Origin: an uncultured Tateyamaria sp.
Lineage (GTDB): Bacteria; Pseudomonadota; Alphaproteobacteria; Rhodobacterales; Rhodobacteraceae
Assembly (NCBI GenBank): GCA_947501275.1
Contig: CANMVD010000009.1
Location: forward strand, 73,925 to 109,107
DNA: 35,183 nucleotides
Reading direction: 5' to 3'
Both the position numbers and the translations under genes were made by a program. Shown in pieces: positions 16,360-24,531 of this stretch; positions within the stretch are counted from its first letter, which is position 1, and every line of letters starts with the position of its first letter. Under the pieces are notes generated by a model. That model did no database searches. It saw only the letters and a program-made list of their open reading frames with translations, and had not been told where the DNA came from.

Positions 16360-16887
16360 TCAGCTCAGCGGCCAGTGTTCGATGCGTTGGGATTTCTTGG
16401 CCAATAGGCCAAAGATGGGGCCAAGCAGGCGCACCAATCGGCCAGTAAATGCAGGTTTGCCGGTTTCGCACAGCGCCTTGAGGTTGCTGCCGATAAAGCC
16501 CTGAGCGCCCGCCATCTCTTTGATCAGCTTGCCGCCTTCGATAGCGTTTTCGATGGTCAGGCTGAATTCGGTGCCCCCATCTTTTTCGACCAGCGCGTAT
16601 GTCACCTTGCAGGGCGGCTCGTCGATATTCGTCATCTGAAATGTGTGGGAATAGAGGTGGGGCGGGTCAAAGGCGATGACTTCGCCCACAACCATCGCCA
16701 CCTTTTTGTTCGGGTGCACCATGCGGTATTGTGCGCCCGGTTTCAGTCCGTCTCTGGTTTGGCAGATCGAGCCGAAAAAGAAGGGCAGCGCCTTGTCCGT
16801 GGCCACCAGCGTCGACCACACGGTGTCGATGGGGGCCTTGATGAATGTGCGGTTGATGTTGGTTTTTGCGTATTTTGGCTCAGACAT
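16360..16887 (-). CDS. SRPBCC (START-like, AHSA1-type) protein
   Basis: The 175-residue protein has the START/Bet v1-like layout: INRTFIKAPIDTVWSTLVAT at the start, a strand with PGAQYRMVHPNKKVAMVVGEVIAFDPP, SHTFQ, KVTYALVEKDGGTEFSLTIE, and a long C-terminal helix. The family binds hydrophobic ligands in a cavity; the ligand is unknown. A further hydrophobic C-terminus (VRLLGPIFGLLAKK) is less usual. The start codon lies inside the end of the ArsR gene (8-base overlap), with GGGAGA upstream. The pairing ArsR plus AHSA1-like protein is a common two-gene unit. Confidence 0.85.
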   Translation of the reverse strand: MSEPKYAKTNINRTFIKAPIDTVWSTLVATDKALPFFFGSICQTRDGLKPGAQYRMVHPNKKVAMVVGEVIAFDPPHLYSHTFQMTNIDEPPCKVTYALVEKDGGTEFSLTIENAIEGGKLIKEMAGAQGFIGSNLKALCETGKPAFTGRLVRLLGPIFGLLAKKSQRIEHWPLS

Positions 16888-17221
16888 CGCTGTCTCCCTT
16901 GTTGGCTTTGCGTGCGACGGCCTCGGCGGCGTGTTTGATGATGTTGACCCGGTCCGCCCAATGCGCCGAATAGCTGTCTGTCCAGCGGTCGTAGATGTCC
17001 TGAATGGGCATTGCGTTGAGGTAGAGACGGCGCGCGCGCCCGTCCTTTTCACTGACGATCAGGTTGGCCTTTTCCAGAACGGCAAGGTGGTTCATCACCG
17101 CGATCCGGCTGACATCGAACTTTTGTGCCAATGCTCCCACAGTGATGCCCGGTGTGTCGCGCACGTGATCCAGCATCGCCCTGCGCGTGGTGTGCGCCAG
17201 TGCCTGGAAAATCGAATCCAT
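16880..17221 (-). CDS. ArsR-family winged-helix repressor
   Basis: The 113-residue protein starts MDSIFQALAHTTRRAMLDHV, the usual opening of ArsR regulators paired with SRPBCC proteins. A winged helix-turn-helix follows (GALAQKFDVSRIAVMNHLAV) and the wing EKANLIVSEKDGRARRLYL. No metal-binding ELCVCDL motif is present, so it is not a classic arsenic or metal sensor. The start at 17221 fits the family best. Two more in-frame ATGs at 17239 and 17257 exist only because of an 18-bp tandem duplication and would add MITNND or MITNNYMITNND. None has a clear ribosome binding site. Autoregulation through the AT-rich repeats is likely. Confidence 0.85.
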   Translation of the reverse strand: MDSIFQALAHTTRRAMLDHVRDTPGITVGALAQKFDVSRIAVMNHLAVLEKANLIVSEKDGRARRLYLNAMPIQDIYDRWTDSYSAHWADRVNIIKHAAEAVARKANKGDSDV

Positions 17222-17224
17222 GTC

Positions 17225-17260
17225 ATTATTAGTAATCATGTAATTATTAGTAATCATGTA
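17225..17260. repeat. 18-bp perfect tandem duplication in the ArsR control region
   Basis: ATTATTAGTAATCATGTA occurs twice in a row (17225-17242 and 17243-17260), followed by the related ATTACATTATTACATTATT. The stretch is AT-rich with ATTAGTAAT-type dyads in otherwise GC-rich DNA. It probably contains the ArsR operator and promoter. Confidence 0.8.
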
Positions 17261-17382
17261 ATTACATTATTACATTATTGAGATCCGTCAACCCCGAATG
17301 GCAACGGGTGTCATTGCCCCTGATATACTGCGCGCTGGTTTTTGTGTTTTCTGGGTCTTACGCGATGCCACCCGCGTAAAAG

Positions 17383-17414
17383 AAAAAAGGCCGCCCCGGA
17401 TCGGAGCGGCCTTT
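17383..17414 (-). terminator. intrinsic terminator of rplY
   Basis: Read on the minus strand, AAAGGCCGC and GCGGCCTTT (17406-17414 and 17386-17394) form a stem followed by a T run (A run at 17383-17388 on plus). It lies 28 bases after the rplY stop and separates rplY from the ArsR cassette. Confidence 0.85.
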
Positions 17415-17442
17415 GCCGTGTGACTTGAACTGGCAGAGGTGC

Positions 17443-18096
17443 TTATTCCTCTGTGTTCTCTTCGGCTGTATCTGCGCCTTCTTCGGCTTCACCGTCTTCG
17501 CCGCCTTCATTCTCGGAAGACCGCAGACCCGATGGAGCCGAGATCGTCGCGATCACAAAGTCGCGGTCGATGGTGGGCTTGGCCCCGTCAGGCAGGGTCA
17601 CCGACGAGATGGTGATGCTGTCGCCGACTTCGGCCTCAGACACGTCAATTGTGATGCTCTCGGGGATATCCGCAGCCGTCACGATCAGTTCCACCTCGGG
17701 GCGGACCAGCGACAGAACGCCGCCCTTTTTCAGGCCGGGCGAGACGTCTTCGCCTTCAACGGCAACACCGATGAACAGGTTGATCTTGGTTGTGCGGCGC
17801 AGGCGCATAAAGTCCACGTGTGTGGGCAGGTCCTTGACCACATCGCGCTGCACGTCGCGGCAGATGACACGGACGTCATCATGGCCTTCGACTTTCATGT
17901 TGAAGAGCGTCGACTTGAATCGACCGGCCTTCAGCATTTTGAACAGCTTGTTAAAGGGCAGATTGATCGGAAGCGGATCTGTGTCGCCACCAAATACAAT
18001 CCCTGGAACCATGCCGTCGCGGCGTGCCTGACGAGCGGCGCCCTTGCCTGTCCCCGTCCGTTCCAGAGCTTCGAGATCAGGAATCTCACCAGCCAT
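17443..18096 (-). CDS. rplY: 50S ribosomal protein L25 (CTC/TL5 type)
   Basis: L25 binds 5S rRNA in the large subunit. The 217-residue protein is the long two-domain CTC form: an N-terminal 5S-binding domain (residues 1-95, with [21 protein letters not shown]), then the TL5 C-terminal beta domain ([21 protein letters not shown] to about 190). A strongly acidic tail follows ([21 protein letters not shown] in part), normal for this group. The start at 18096 has GGAGAAAT upstream; the longer frame from 18141 is rejected. In most relatives pth follows within a short distance, but here a terminator and a three-gene cassette lie between. Confidence 0.96.
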   Translation of the reverse strand: MAGEIPDLEALERTGTGKGAARQARRDGMVPGIVFGGDTDPLPINLPFNKLFKMLKAGRFKSTLFNMKVEGHDDVRVICRDVQRDVVKDLPTHVDFMRLRRTTKINLFIGVAVEGEDVSPGLKKGGVLSLVRPEVELIVTAADIPESITIDVSEAEVGDSITISSVTLPDGAKPTIDRDFVIATISAPSGLRSSENEGGEDGEAEEGADTAEENTEE

Positions 18097-18244
18097 GTTA
18101 TTTCTCCAAATGTAAGGGCGGGATGCCTCCAAGGCTGTCACCCCGCGTGAAGGCGCGTCTCTAGACCGGATTGCGCCGTATGAAAAGCCTTAAATGCATC
18201 GTTTTTGGCTGGACCATGGTGTGGTTGCATGGCACCGCTTGGCG

Positions 18245-19399
18245 ATGCAATTGCTCAGTGATCTTCACGCGTCGCGCCGCGCTTTGGCTGGCTTTATCGT
18301 CATCGGCTTTGGGTGGGCCGCGTTTTCGGCGCAGATGCCTGTGATCAAGGCGCAGGTTGGCGTGGGCGATGGCCGCTGGGGCACGTTGGTGCTGTTGGGT
18401 GCAACGGGGGCTATCATGGCGATGTGGCTGGCCCCGCTGGTGCACCGTTTCCTTGGAACGTGGTCGCTTTTGGCGGGGGTCATCGTGATGATTGTGGGCT
18501 TTTTGCTCACGGGTGGCTCTTACACGCAAACGATGGTTGGCGTGGCTTTGTTCATGGCCGCGGCAGGTTCCGGGGTGGCGGATGTGCTGGCCAACGCCGA
18601 GGTCAGCGAGGCTGAGGCGGAAACGGGCCGCTCGCTTATGAACCTGAACCATGGTTTGTTTTCCGTGGCTTACGCTGTGGCCGCCGTGTCGGTCGGCTGG
18701 GCGCGCGAGGCCGGGTTTGGGCCTGTGCCGATCTTTGGCGGTATGGCGGTGGCCGTGGTGGCCTTGATGCTGTGGATGCGCTTGCCAGATCGTCCGCTGC
18801 CAGAAGAGGACGGGCCCAATACACCCACCGCCGGGATGCCGTATGCGCTCGTATGGGTGGGCGGTTTGGTGGTTCTGGCAGCCTTTTTAAGCGAAGCCGC
18901 CTCCGAAGGATGGTCTGCACTCCACCTTGAACGCACGCTGGGCGGTTCGCCCGGGCAGGGGGCCAATGGGCCGGCTTTGTTGGCATTGGGCATGGCGATT
19001 GGCCGACTGGGGGCGCATGTGTTCGGTGCGGCCTGGCCGCCTGTACGGGTGATGATCCTGTCGTCTTGCCTGGCGGGCATAGGCTTGGCGCTTGCCGGGT
19101 TCGCGCCCAATATCCCAGTTGCTTATGTAGGCTTTCTGCTTGGGGGCTTGGGGTCATCCGTTGTCGGCCCGCTGGCTTTGGGGCTTGTCGGGCAAGCGGT
19201 GCCAGCCAAATTCCGGCTTGCTGCGATTTCGCAAGCGGCGGCTCTGGGCTATGCGGCATTCTTCCTGGGCCCGGTCATCATGGGGTTTGTCGCCGAAGGG
19301 TTTGGTTTGCGCGTGTCATTCTACGTGATCGGTGGGATCATGCTGGCCGTTGCCGCGTTCCTCGTCCCGCTTTGGGCCCGCATGCTCGCCGCACGCTAA
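18245..19399 (+). CDS. MFS transporter, 12 helices
   Basis: The 384-residue protein has about twelve hydrophobic segments in two halves with a polar loop near 180-200 (LPDRPLPEEDGPNTPT). The opening SRRALAGFIVIGFGWAAFSAQMPVIKA and a motif-A-like region after helix 2 mark the major facilitator superfamily. It resembles the sugar/drug-permease-like subgroup with 'GRSLMNLNHGLFSVAY' in helix 5. The substrate cannot be inferred. No ribosome binding site is clear for the ATG at 18245 or the in-frame ATG at 18194; I chose 18245 because it places a normal short cytosolic start before helix 1. It is divergent from rplY. Confidence 0.8.
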   Translation: MQLLSDLHASRRALAGFIVIGFGWAAFSAQMPVIKAQVGVGDGRWGTLVLLGATGAIMAMWLAPLVHRFLGTWSLLAGVIVMIVGFLLTGGSYTQTMVGVALFMAAAGSGVADVLANAEVSEAEAETGRSLMNLNHGLFSVAYAVAAVSVGWAREAGFGPVPIFGGMAVAVVALMLWMRLPDRPLPEEDGPNTPTAGMPYALVWVGGLVVLAAFLSEAASEGWSALHLERTLGGSPGQGANGPALLALGMAIGRLGAHVFGAAWPPVRVMILSSCLAGIGLALAGFAPNIPVAYVGFLLGGLGSSVVGPLALGLVGQAVPAKFRLAAISQAAALGYAAFFLGPVIMGFVAEGFGLRVSFYVIGGIMLAVAAFLVPLWARMLAAR

Positions 19400-19406
19400 G
19401 AGCCAT

Positions 19407-19432
19407 GGCGGACAAATCCGCCTGTTTCTTCT
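19407..19432 (+). terminator. terminator of the MFS gene, merging into a repeat
   Basis: GGCGGA (19407-19412) and TCCGCC (19417-19422) form a stem around CAAA, followed by TGTTTCTT. The 3' half of the stem is already part of the dispersed repeat that starts at 19418. Confidence 0.6.
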
Positions 19433-19481
19433 GACCATAAATACCACGGGGGAGGCGCGTGGCGCCGGGGGCAGAGCCCCC
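19418..19481 (+). repeat. dispersed palindromic repeat, copy A
   Basis: The 35 bases 19418-19452 (opening CCGCCTGTTTCTTCTGAC) match the reverse complement of 26849-26883 at 33 positions. GGGGGC-AGA-GCCCCC at 19467-19481 forms the adjoining hairpin. The core shares CCGTGGTATTT with the unit before rpsA. Confidence 0.7.
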
Positions 19482-19522
19482 AGCCTGTCGCCGCAGCGCA
19501 CGCGCGGCGAAAAACCTGGACG

Positions 19523-20689
19523 CTATGCCTGCCAGCGGCCTTCAAAATCCTCGGGTACCAAAAGGTTGTGCCTGCCCAGATCGTTTACGTTGGTTTCCCC
19601 GCACAAGGCCATCGTCGTGTCGAGTTCCTTGTGGATCACGTTCAGCGCTTCGGTCACGCCTTTTTGGCCCATCGCGCCAAGGCCGTATACAAAGGCGCGC
19701 CCGATATAGGTGCCCTTGGCACCCATGGCCAATGCCTTGAGGACGTCCTGACCCGAGCGGATACCGCTGTCGAGATGGACTTCAACCTGATCACCAACGG
19801 CATCGAGAATGGCGGGCAATGCGCGGATGGAGCTGAGCGCTCCATCCAGTTGCCGACCCCCGTGGTTGGACACGACAATCGCATCCGCCCCAACCTTGAG
19901 CGCCATCTTGGCGTCTTCGGCGTCCAGAATGCCCTTGAGGATTACCTTGCCGCCCCATTGCTCTTTAAGTTTGGCCACTTTGTTCCAGTCAAGGCTGGGG
20001 TCAAATTGCTCAGCCGTCCACGCGCCAAGTTGCGACGTGTCCGAGATGCCGTTGACATGCCCAACGATGTTACCGAATTCGCGCCGTTTGGCTGACAGCA
20101 TCTCGATCCCCCATGCCCATTTGGTGGCGAGGTTTGCGATGGTCTTGGCCGTTAGCTTCGGCGGGGCAGACAGTCCGTTTTTCAGATCCTTGTGCCGTTG
20201 TCCGAGGATCTGCAGATCCAGAGTGATGACAAGAGCCGAACAGTTTGCATCCTTGGCCCGTTGGATCAGGCGCGAAACGTAATCCTGGTCTCGCATTGTA
20301 TAGAGTTGGAACCAGAACGGGGCCGATGTGTGCCCAGCTACGTCCTCGATCGAATTGATGGACATTGTGGACAGCGTGAAGGGCACGCCAAAGAGTTCTG
20401 CGGCGCGTGCGGCCTTCATCTCGCCGTCGGCATGTTGCATCCCCGTCAGACCAACAGGTGCAAGCGCGACCGGCATGGCCACGTCCTGTCCGATCATCTG
20501 ACCCTTGGTGCTGCGCCCGGTCATGTCCACGGCCACGCGCTGGCGGAGCCGGATCTTGTCAAAATCAGAGGTGTTTTCGCGGAATGTCTGTTCGGTCCAG
20601 CTGCCGGATTCGCAGTAATCAAAGAACATGCGCGGCACGCGGCGTTCATGGATGCGCTTGAGATCTTCGATATTCGTGATGACGGGCAT
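19523..20689 (-). CDS. lldD: FMN-dependent alpha-hydroxy-acid (L-lactate) dehydrogenase
   Basis: The 388-residue protein oxidises an alpha-hydroxy acid, most likely L-lactate to pyruvate, passing electrons to the respiratory chain. The TIM barrel shows RVPRMFFDYCESGSW at the start, PVALAPVGLTGMQHADGE, FWFQLYTMRD, and the active-site segment VVSNHGGRQLDG with the catalytic His276; HLDSGIRSGQDVLKALAMGA closes the FMN site. Length fits LldD of E. coli. Other alpha-hydroxy acids cannot be excluded. The ATG at 20689 has AAAGG at 20697-20701, directly adjoining a perfect 11-bp palindrome that probably controls the gene. No lactate permease is adjacent. Confidence 0.92.
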   Translation of the reverse strand: MPVITNIEDLKRIHERRVPRMFFDYCESGSWTEQTFRENTSDFDKIRLRQRVAVDMTGRSTKGQMIGQDVAMPVALAPVGLTGMQHADGEMKAARAAELFGVPFTLSTMSINSIEDVAGHTSAPFWFQLYTMRDQDYVSRLIQRAKDANCSALVITLDLQILGQRHKDLKNGLSAPPKLTAKTIANLATKWAWGIEMLSAKRREFGNIVGHVNGISDTSQLGAWTAEQFDPSLDWNKVAKLKEQWGGKVILKGILDAEDAKMALKVGADAIVVSNHGGRQLDGALSSIRALPAILDAVGDQVEVHLDSGIRSGQDVLKALAMGAKGTYIGRAFVYGLGAMGQKGVTEALNVIHKELDTTMALCGETNVNDLGRHNLLVPEDFEGRWQA

Positions 20690-20701
20690 GGCGGAACCTT
20701 T

Positions 20702-20730
20702 GATATTGGTAAGTTTTAGTTACCAATATC
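20702..20730. promoter_or_regulatory. perfect 11-bp palindrome next to the lldD ribosome binding site
   Basis: GATATTGGTAA (20702-20712) and TTACCAATATC (20720-20730) are exact reverse complements around GTTTTAG. The TTGGTAA/TTACCAA cores recall operators of GntR/FadR-type regulators of lactate genes, but no such regulator is in the window. In RNA it would form a hairpin touching the AAAGG of lldD. Confidence 0.65.
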
Positions 20731-20794
20731 CGAGTTTTGAGGCAAGTTATGATTTTTTAGCCGCAGAAAGTACGAAGTTGGACTTGTTTGGTGC

Positions 20795-20830
20795 GATATT
20801 GCTCTATATTCGCTCATGTAGTGCAATATC
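20795..20830. promoter_or_regulatory. second GATATTG/CAATATC inverted pair before the nitroreductase gene
   Basis: GATATTG (20795-20801) and CAATATC (20824-20830) repeat the outer seven bases of the lldD palindrome in the same inverted arrangement. TATATT at 20805-20810 between them could be a -10 box. A fifth half-site-like ATATTGG is at 20836-20842, next to GGAG of the gene. Confidence 0.5.
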
Positions 20831-20850
20831 GAACCATATTGGAGTGATAC

Positions 20851-21993
20851 ATGACCCTTTCGCGACGCAAGACACTGGCCCTGATCGGCGGTGGCACCAT
20901 ACTGGCAGCCACTGGTGCGGTTGGTTACACGCTCACCCTGCCACCGCGTACGGCTTTGGCGCCTTGGGCAGCAGCGGGGACGTACACAGAGCCGCGCATG
21001 CGTGCCCTAAGCTATGCAGTGTTGGCCCCCAATCCCCACAATCGTCAGCCCTGGCTGGTGGATCTGCGGAAGGATGGAGAGGTCACCCTGTTCGTCGATA
21101 CGGACAAGATGCTGCCTCACACGGATCCGTTCAATCGCCAGATTGTCATCGGGTTGGGTTGCTTTCTTGAGATGATGGTGATGGCGGCGCGGCAGGATGG
21201 ATACGATGTGGAGTTGGATCTGTTTCCGGATGGAACGGACGCGAAGGCTCTTGATCAGCGCCGCGTTGCCGTTGCCCGGTTTGTGCCCGAAGCGGGCCAA
21301 CCGGACCCGTTGTTTGCCCATGTGATGGCCCGTCGCTCGCTCAAAGAGCCATACGACACGACCCGTCCCGTTGAACAGGCAATCCTTGATCAGGTGTTGG
21401 CAGCTGCGCGCGAAACGACCGTTGCGGGATCGGTCGGGCCCGAAGACATCGCTGATCTGAGGATGATATCGCATGAGGCTTTGCGCATCGAAGTGGAAAC
21501 TGACCGCACCTATAAGGAAAGCGTCGATCTGTTCCGCATCGGGCGGCGTGAAGTTGATGCGAACCCTGATGGCATTGATTTCACCGGGCCAATGTTCGAG
21601 GCCATGGCCCTGACCGGTACCTTTTCCCGCGAGGCCGCATTGGATCGCAACTCATTGGCTTACACCGAGGGCTTAAAGGCCGTTTTTGCCAACACTGATA
21701 CCGCAATGGGACATCTTTGGCAGGTTACCCCGACCAACACCCGCGTTGATCAGATCGCTGCGGGACGTGATTGGTTGCGCCTGAACCTTGCTGCCACGCA
21801 GGCGGGATTGGGCATGCAGCCCTTGTCGCAAGGGTTGCAGGAATATCCGGAGATGGACGCGATCTATGCCCAGTTGCATGACAGGCTGGCGCCTGAAGGT
21901 GGAACCGTGCAAATGTTTGCGCGCGTCGGCTATGGCCCTGAGATTGGGCAAAGTCCGCGTTGGACAGTAGAAAGCAAGATCGTGGATGCCTGA
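20851..21993 (+). CDS. Tat-exported nitroreductase-like (Acg-type) flavoprotein
   Basis: The 380-residue protein opens with a twin-arginine signal (LSRRKTLALIGGGTILAATG), so a folded, cofactor-bearing protein is exported or anchored outside. The body fits the Acg-like split of the nitroreductase superfamily: YAVLAPNPHNRQPWLVDL near residue 55 (the FMN/phosphate region), then a long middle and RLNLAATQAGLGMQPLSQGL near 315. The physiological substrate of the family is unknown. The ATG at 20851 has GGAG at 20841-20844. The MarR gene starts inside its last codons (8-base overlap), so regulator and enzyme are one operon. Confidence 0.82.
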   Translation: MTLSRRKTLALIGGGTILAATGAVGYTLTLPPRTALAPWAAAGTYTEPRMRALSYAVLAPNPHNRQPWLVDLRKDGEVTLFVDTDKMLPHTDPFNRQIVIGLGCFLEMMVMAARQDGYDVELDLFPDGTDAKALDQRRVAVARFVPEAGQPDPLFAHVMARRSLKEPYDTTRPVEQAILDQVLAAARETTVAGSVGPEDIADLRMISHEALRIEVETDRTYKESVDLFRIGRREVDANPDGIDFTGPMFEAMALTGTFSREAALDRNSLAYTEGLKAVFANTDTAMGHLWQVTPTNTRVDQIAAGRDWLRLNLAATQAGLGMQPLSQGLQEYPEMDAIYAQLHDRLAPEGGTVQMFARVGYGPEIGQSPRWTVESKIVDA

Positions 21994-22444
21994 GACCGGG
22001 CCTGGCCCCAATCCGGCCGTTTTCTTTGAGGTTTTCAAGGAAATCGGCATCATAGAACAGCTGAGCCGCGCCATTCTGGAGGCGCGGTTGCCGCATGGGC
22101 TGATTGCGCCGCATTTCTCTGTTCTGAACCACTTGGTGGTACGTGGTGATGGCCGCCAGCCTATCGAGATGGCGCGCGCATTTCAGGTGCCAAAGACGTC
22201 CATGACCCACACCTTGAAGGGACTTCAGGCCCACGGCCTGATCGACATGCGCCCCAACCCTGAAGACGGTAGGTCCAAATGCGTGTGGCTTACAGAGGCG
22301 GGCCGTGCCTTGCGCAACGAGACGATTGCCAGTCTGGGTCCGGATTTCGCCCGCTTGGCTGCGGGGTTTGACATGGACCGGTTGGTGTCGATCCAGCCTG
22401 TGTTGACAGACCTGCGTATCTTCCTTGATGCGCAGCGCGACTGA
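21986..22444 (+). CDS. MarR-family transcriptional regulator
   Basis: The 152-residue protein has the MarR winged helix: helices with LPHGLIAPHFSVLNHLV, recognition region IEMARAFQVPKTSMTHTLKG, and the wing LIDMRPNPEDGRSKCVWLTEAGR. Helical ends provide the dimer interface. The gene overlaps the nitroreductase-like gene by 8 bases, so it most likely autoregulates that operon, and the GATATTG/CAATATC pairs upstream are candidate operators. MarR proteins usually respond to small aromatic compounds or oxidation; a single Cys (in SKCVWL) is in the wing. The ligand is unknown. Confidence 0.9.
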   Translation: MPETGPGPNPAVFFEVFKEIGIIEQLSRAILEARLPHGLIAPHFSVLNHLVVRGDGRQPIEMARAFQVPKTSMTHTLKGLQAHGLIDMRPNPEDGRSKCVWLTEAGRALRNETIASLGPDFARLAAGFDMDRLVSIQPVLTDLRIFLDAQRD

Positions 22445-22546
22445 GATGCCGGATATAGCGCTGCTGCCGGGTCGGATACGAGCATCCTAGGGGCCGTTTG
22501 CGATCTGTGTTTGAAGTCTGCGCGAGTGCAGGCGTAGGATCGCTAC

Positions 22547-23782
22547 ATGGCAACACTTGTTCAAAATCGAAATTACCTAAAGCTCATCGGCTCATCGGCT
22601 GCGACCAATCTGGCGGACGGGATTGCCAGCGTGGCCTTTCCGTGGCTGGCAACCTTGCTGACCCGCGATCCGTTTCTGATTGGCTTTGTCGCCTTTGTGG
22701 GGCGCTTGCCGTGGTTGCTGTTTGCGGTTCCTGCGGGTGTTTTGACCGACCGCGCCGACCGACGCCGCTTGATCGTGCAGGCGGATTGTTTTCGTTTGGT
22801 GCTGGCGCTTGGCGTCGTTGCGTTGGTCCTGTCTTTGCCAGAAGCGCCAGCTGCAGAGGGGGCGACCCCCTTTATTCTCGCCCTGTCGGTCCTCGCCTTT
22901 TTGCTGGGCAGTGCGGAAGTTGTGCGGGACAACGCCGCGCAAACCCTGATGCCGTCGGTGGTGGAGCGTCATGAGTTAGAGCGCGCCAATGGGCAGTTGT
23001 GGAGTGTCGAGACAATTCTGGGCAGTTTTGTTGGCCCACCCTTCGCCGGCGTGTTGATCGCCTTTGCGCTTCCTTCTCCGTTTGCCCTCAATGCCGTGGC
23101 CTTTGCGATGGCGGCGATGATGGTGTGGTTCATCGTGTTGCCACCACGCCTCGCCCCGCCGCGCCGAGCGTGGCGTGTGGAGGTGATGGAGGGGTTGCGG
23201 TGGTTGTGGAGCCGTCCGATCCTGCGCCGCCTTGCGCTGTCCCTGGGGGTGATCAACGGCTTGGCCACCATGGCGTTGGTGGTGCTGGTGCTGTTGTCCC
23301 AAGAACGTTTGGGGCTGACGGCCACAGGCTTTGGTCTGCTGCTGACGGCGGGTGCGGCCGGTGGTGTGCTGGGCGGGTTCCTCTGCCCGGCCATCGTTGC
23401 GCGCATAGGCGCGCAAAGGAGCCTGACGTTGTCACTGGGGTTGATTCCCTTACCTTTCCTGATCATCGGCTTGTCTGGCAATGTGATCATCACCGGGGCG
23501 GCACTGTTTTTCGAGACGCTGATCGGTGTGCTTTGGAATGTCGTCACGGTGTCTTATCGGCAGCGCACTATCCCCGATGAGTTGCTGGGCCGCGTCAACA
23601 GTGTCTACCGCTTTTTCGGGTGGGGCACGATGTCAATCGGGGCGCTGTTGGGGGGCGTTATCGTATCCGCAAGCGCTCCGTATCTGGGGCGCGATGCGGC
23701 CCTTGCGGCGCCGTACGTTCTGGCCGCCATTGGCACAGGGGCGTTGTTTGTCTGGGGTGCGGCGCGGCTCAAGATCGAATGA
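22547..23782 (+). CDS. MFS transporter (EntS-like, MFS_3 type)
   Basis: The 411-residue protein has 12 predicted helices with the motif-A region VFAVPAGVLTDRADRRRL-like (visible as FAVPAGVLTDRADRRRLIV between helices 2 and 3). It opens with NYLKLIGSSAATNLADGIAS, typical for the MFS_3/EntS group of exporters, and ends with a Trp/Gly-rich helix. That group exports siderophores or drugs, but substrate is not deducible here. AGGAT lies 8 bases before the ATG at 22547. It may belong to the MarR-controlled cluster, 102 bases downstream of marR, although no strong terminator or promoter decides this. Confidence 0.85.
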   Translation: MATLVQNRNYLKLIGSSAATNLADGIASVAFPWLATLLTRDPFLIGFVAFVGRLPWLLFAVPAGVLTDRADRRRLIVQADCFRLVLALGVVALVLSLPEAPAAEGATPFILALSVLAFLLGSAEVVRDNAAQTLMPSVVERHELERANGQLWSVETILGSFVGPPFAGVLIAFALPSPFALNAVAFAMAAMMVWFIVLPPRLAPPRRAWRVEVMEGLRWLWSRPILRRLALSLGVINGLATMALVVLVLLSQERLGLTATGFGLLLTAGAAGGVLGGFLCPAIVARIGAQRSLTLSLGLIPLPFLIIGLSGNVIITGAALFFETLIGVLWNVVTVSYRQRTIPDELLGRVNSVYRFFGWGTMSIGALLGGVIVSASAPYLGRDAALAAPYVLAAIGTGALFVWGAARLKIE

Positions 23783-23846
23783 GCCATACGCCGCTGCGTG
23801 TCGGTTTTCGCGCCAATTGCGAGGCCGATTGCGCGATCGTGCAGCC

Positions 23847-24461
23847 CTAGGACGGCATTGCGAGTATCATCTGCACGCGGTCATCGACATCGACCAGTAG
23901 CTGTTCCGGTGTGGCCCCTGCGCGCGTTCGAAACACGTAGCCCTGACGCATATCGTGCATCAATGCAGCGCGGGTCTTGGACGGGAAGTCAGCGGGCAGA
24001 TTGCCCAATTTCTTTTCATGCTCAAACCGCTCCGCAAGGCGATTATCTGTGCCTGCAATAGCCTCTTCCATGCGCTCGGCTACACCCTCCACTTCGCCCA
24101 CGCTTGTCGACACACAGGAGGCTAGAAAGCAGCCTTTGGCGCCGCCGTGTTCGGACGTAGAATAGAGCACAACGGATTCCAGAAAGCCCCGGATAGCCTT
24201 GGCGATGTCGCGTTCTGCCTCAAATGCCACGATGGGCGCACAGCCATCTACGTCCGCGTAGCGATCGATGGTCTTGAGGTAGAGCTCGCGTTTATCACCG
24301 AAGGCGGAATAGAGGCTGGGCCCACTGATCCCCATGGCAGATGTCAGGTCTTTCATCGACGTGCCGTCATAGCCTTTGGCCCAGAACGTATTCATTGCCG
24401 CCTCAAGGGCGTCGTTTTCGTTGAACGTGCGCGGCCTTCCTATTCTTTTTGTATCGTTCAT
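23847..24461 (-). CDS. TetR/AcrR-family regulator
   Basis: The 204-residue protein starts MNDTKRIGRPRTFNENDAL and has the TetR helix-turn-helix at about residues 30-60 (TSMKDLTSAMGISGPSLYSA then FGDKRELY). The C-terminal ligand domain contains GGAKGCFLASCVSTS, a two-Cys segment (Cys residues near 110 and 115) seen in the YxaF/LmrA-like group. It is divergent from a peroxiredoxin-like gene, with an operator-like motif repeated in the 70-base gap and in its own first codons. That layout points to repression of itself and the divergent operon. The ligand is unknown; a thiol-reactive or electrophile signal is possible given the Cys pair and the target gene. Confidence 0.88.
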   Translation of the reverse strand: MNDTKRIGRPRTFNENDALEAAMNTFWAKGYDGTSMKDLTSAMGISGPSLYSAFGDKRELYLKTIDRYADVDGCAPIVAFEAERDIAKAIRGFLESVVLYSTSEHGGAKGCFLASCVSTSVGEVEGVAERMEEAIAGTDNRLAERFEHEKKLGNLPADFPSKTRAALMHDMRQGYVFRTRAGATPEQLLVDVDDRVQMILAMPS

Positions 24462-24515
24462 AATATATCTCTTGACTCTTGCTGCTGCGCCTATTTACGT
24501 ATCGTTCATTATATA
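24451..24515. promoter_or_regulatory. TetR operator candidates: 17-bp direct repeat
   Basis: GTATCGTTCATAATATA (24451-24467) and GTATCGTTCATTATATA (24499-24515) differ at one base and start 48 bases apart. The first covers the tetR start codon; the second lies in the promoter of the peroxiredoxin-like gene. TTGACT (24472-24477) with TTACGT 17 bases on is a possible promoter overlapping the second copy. Confidence 0.6.
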
Positions 24516-24531
24516 AGTCAAGGAGAGCGAA

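Noticed and set aside
17225..17280. CRISPR-like array
   Set aside because: Only two contiguous 18-bp copies without spacers, so it is a tandem duplication. No CRISPR array was seen elsewhere in the window.
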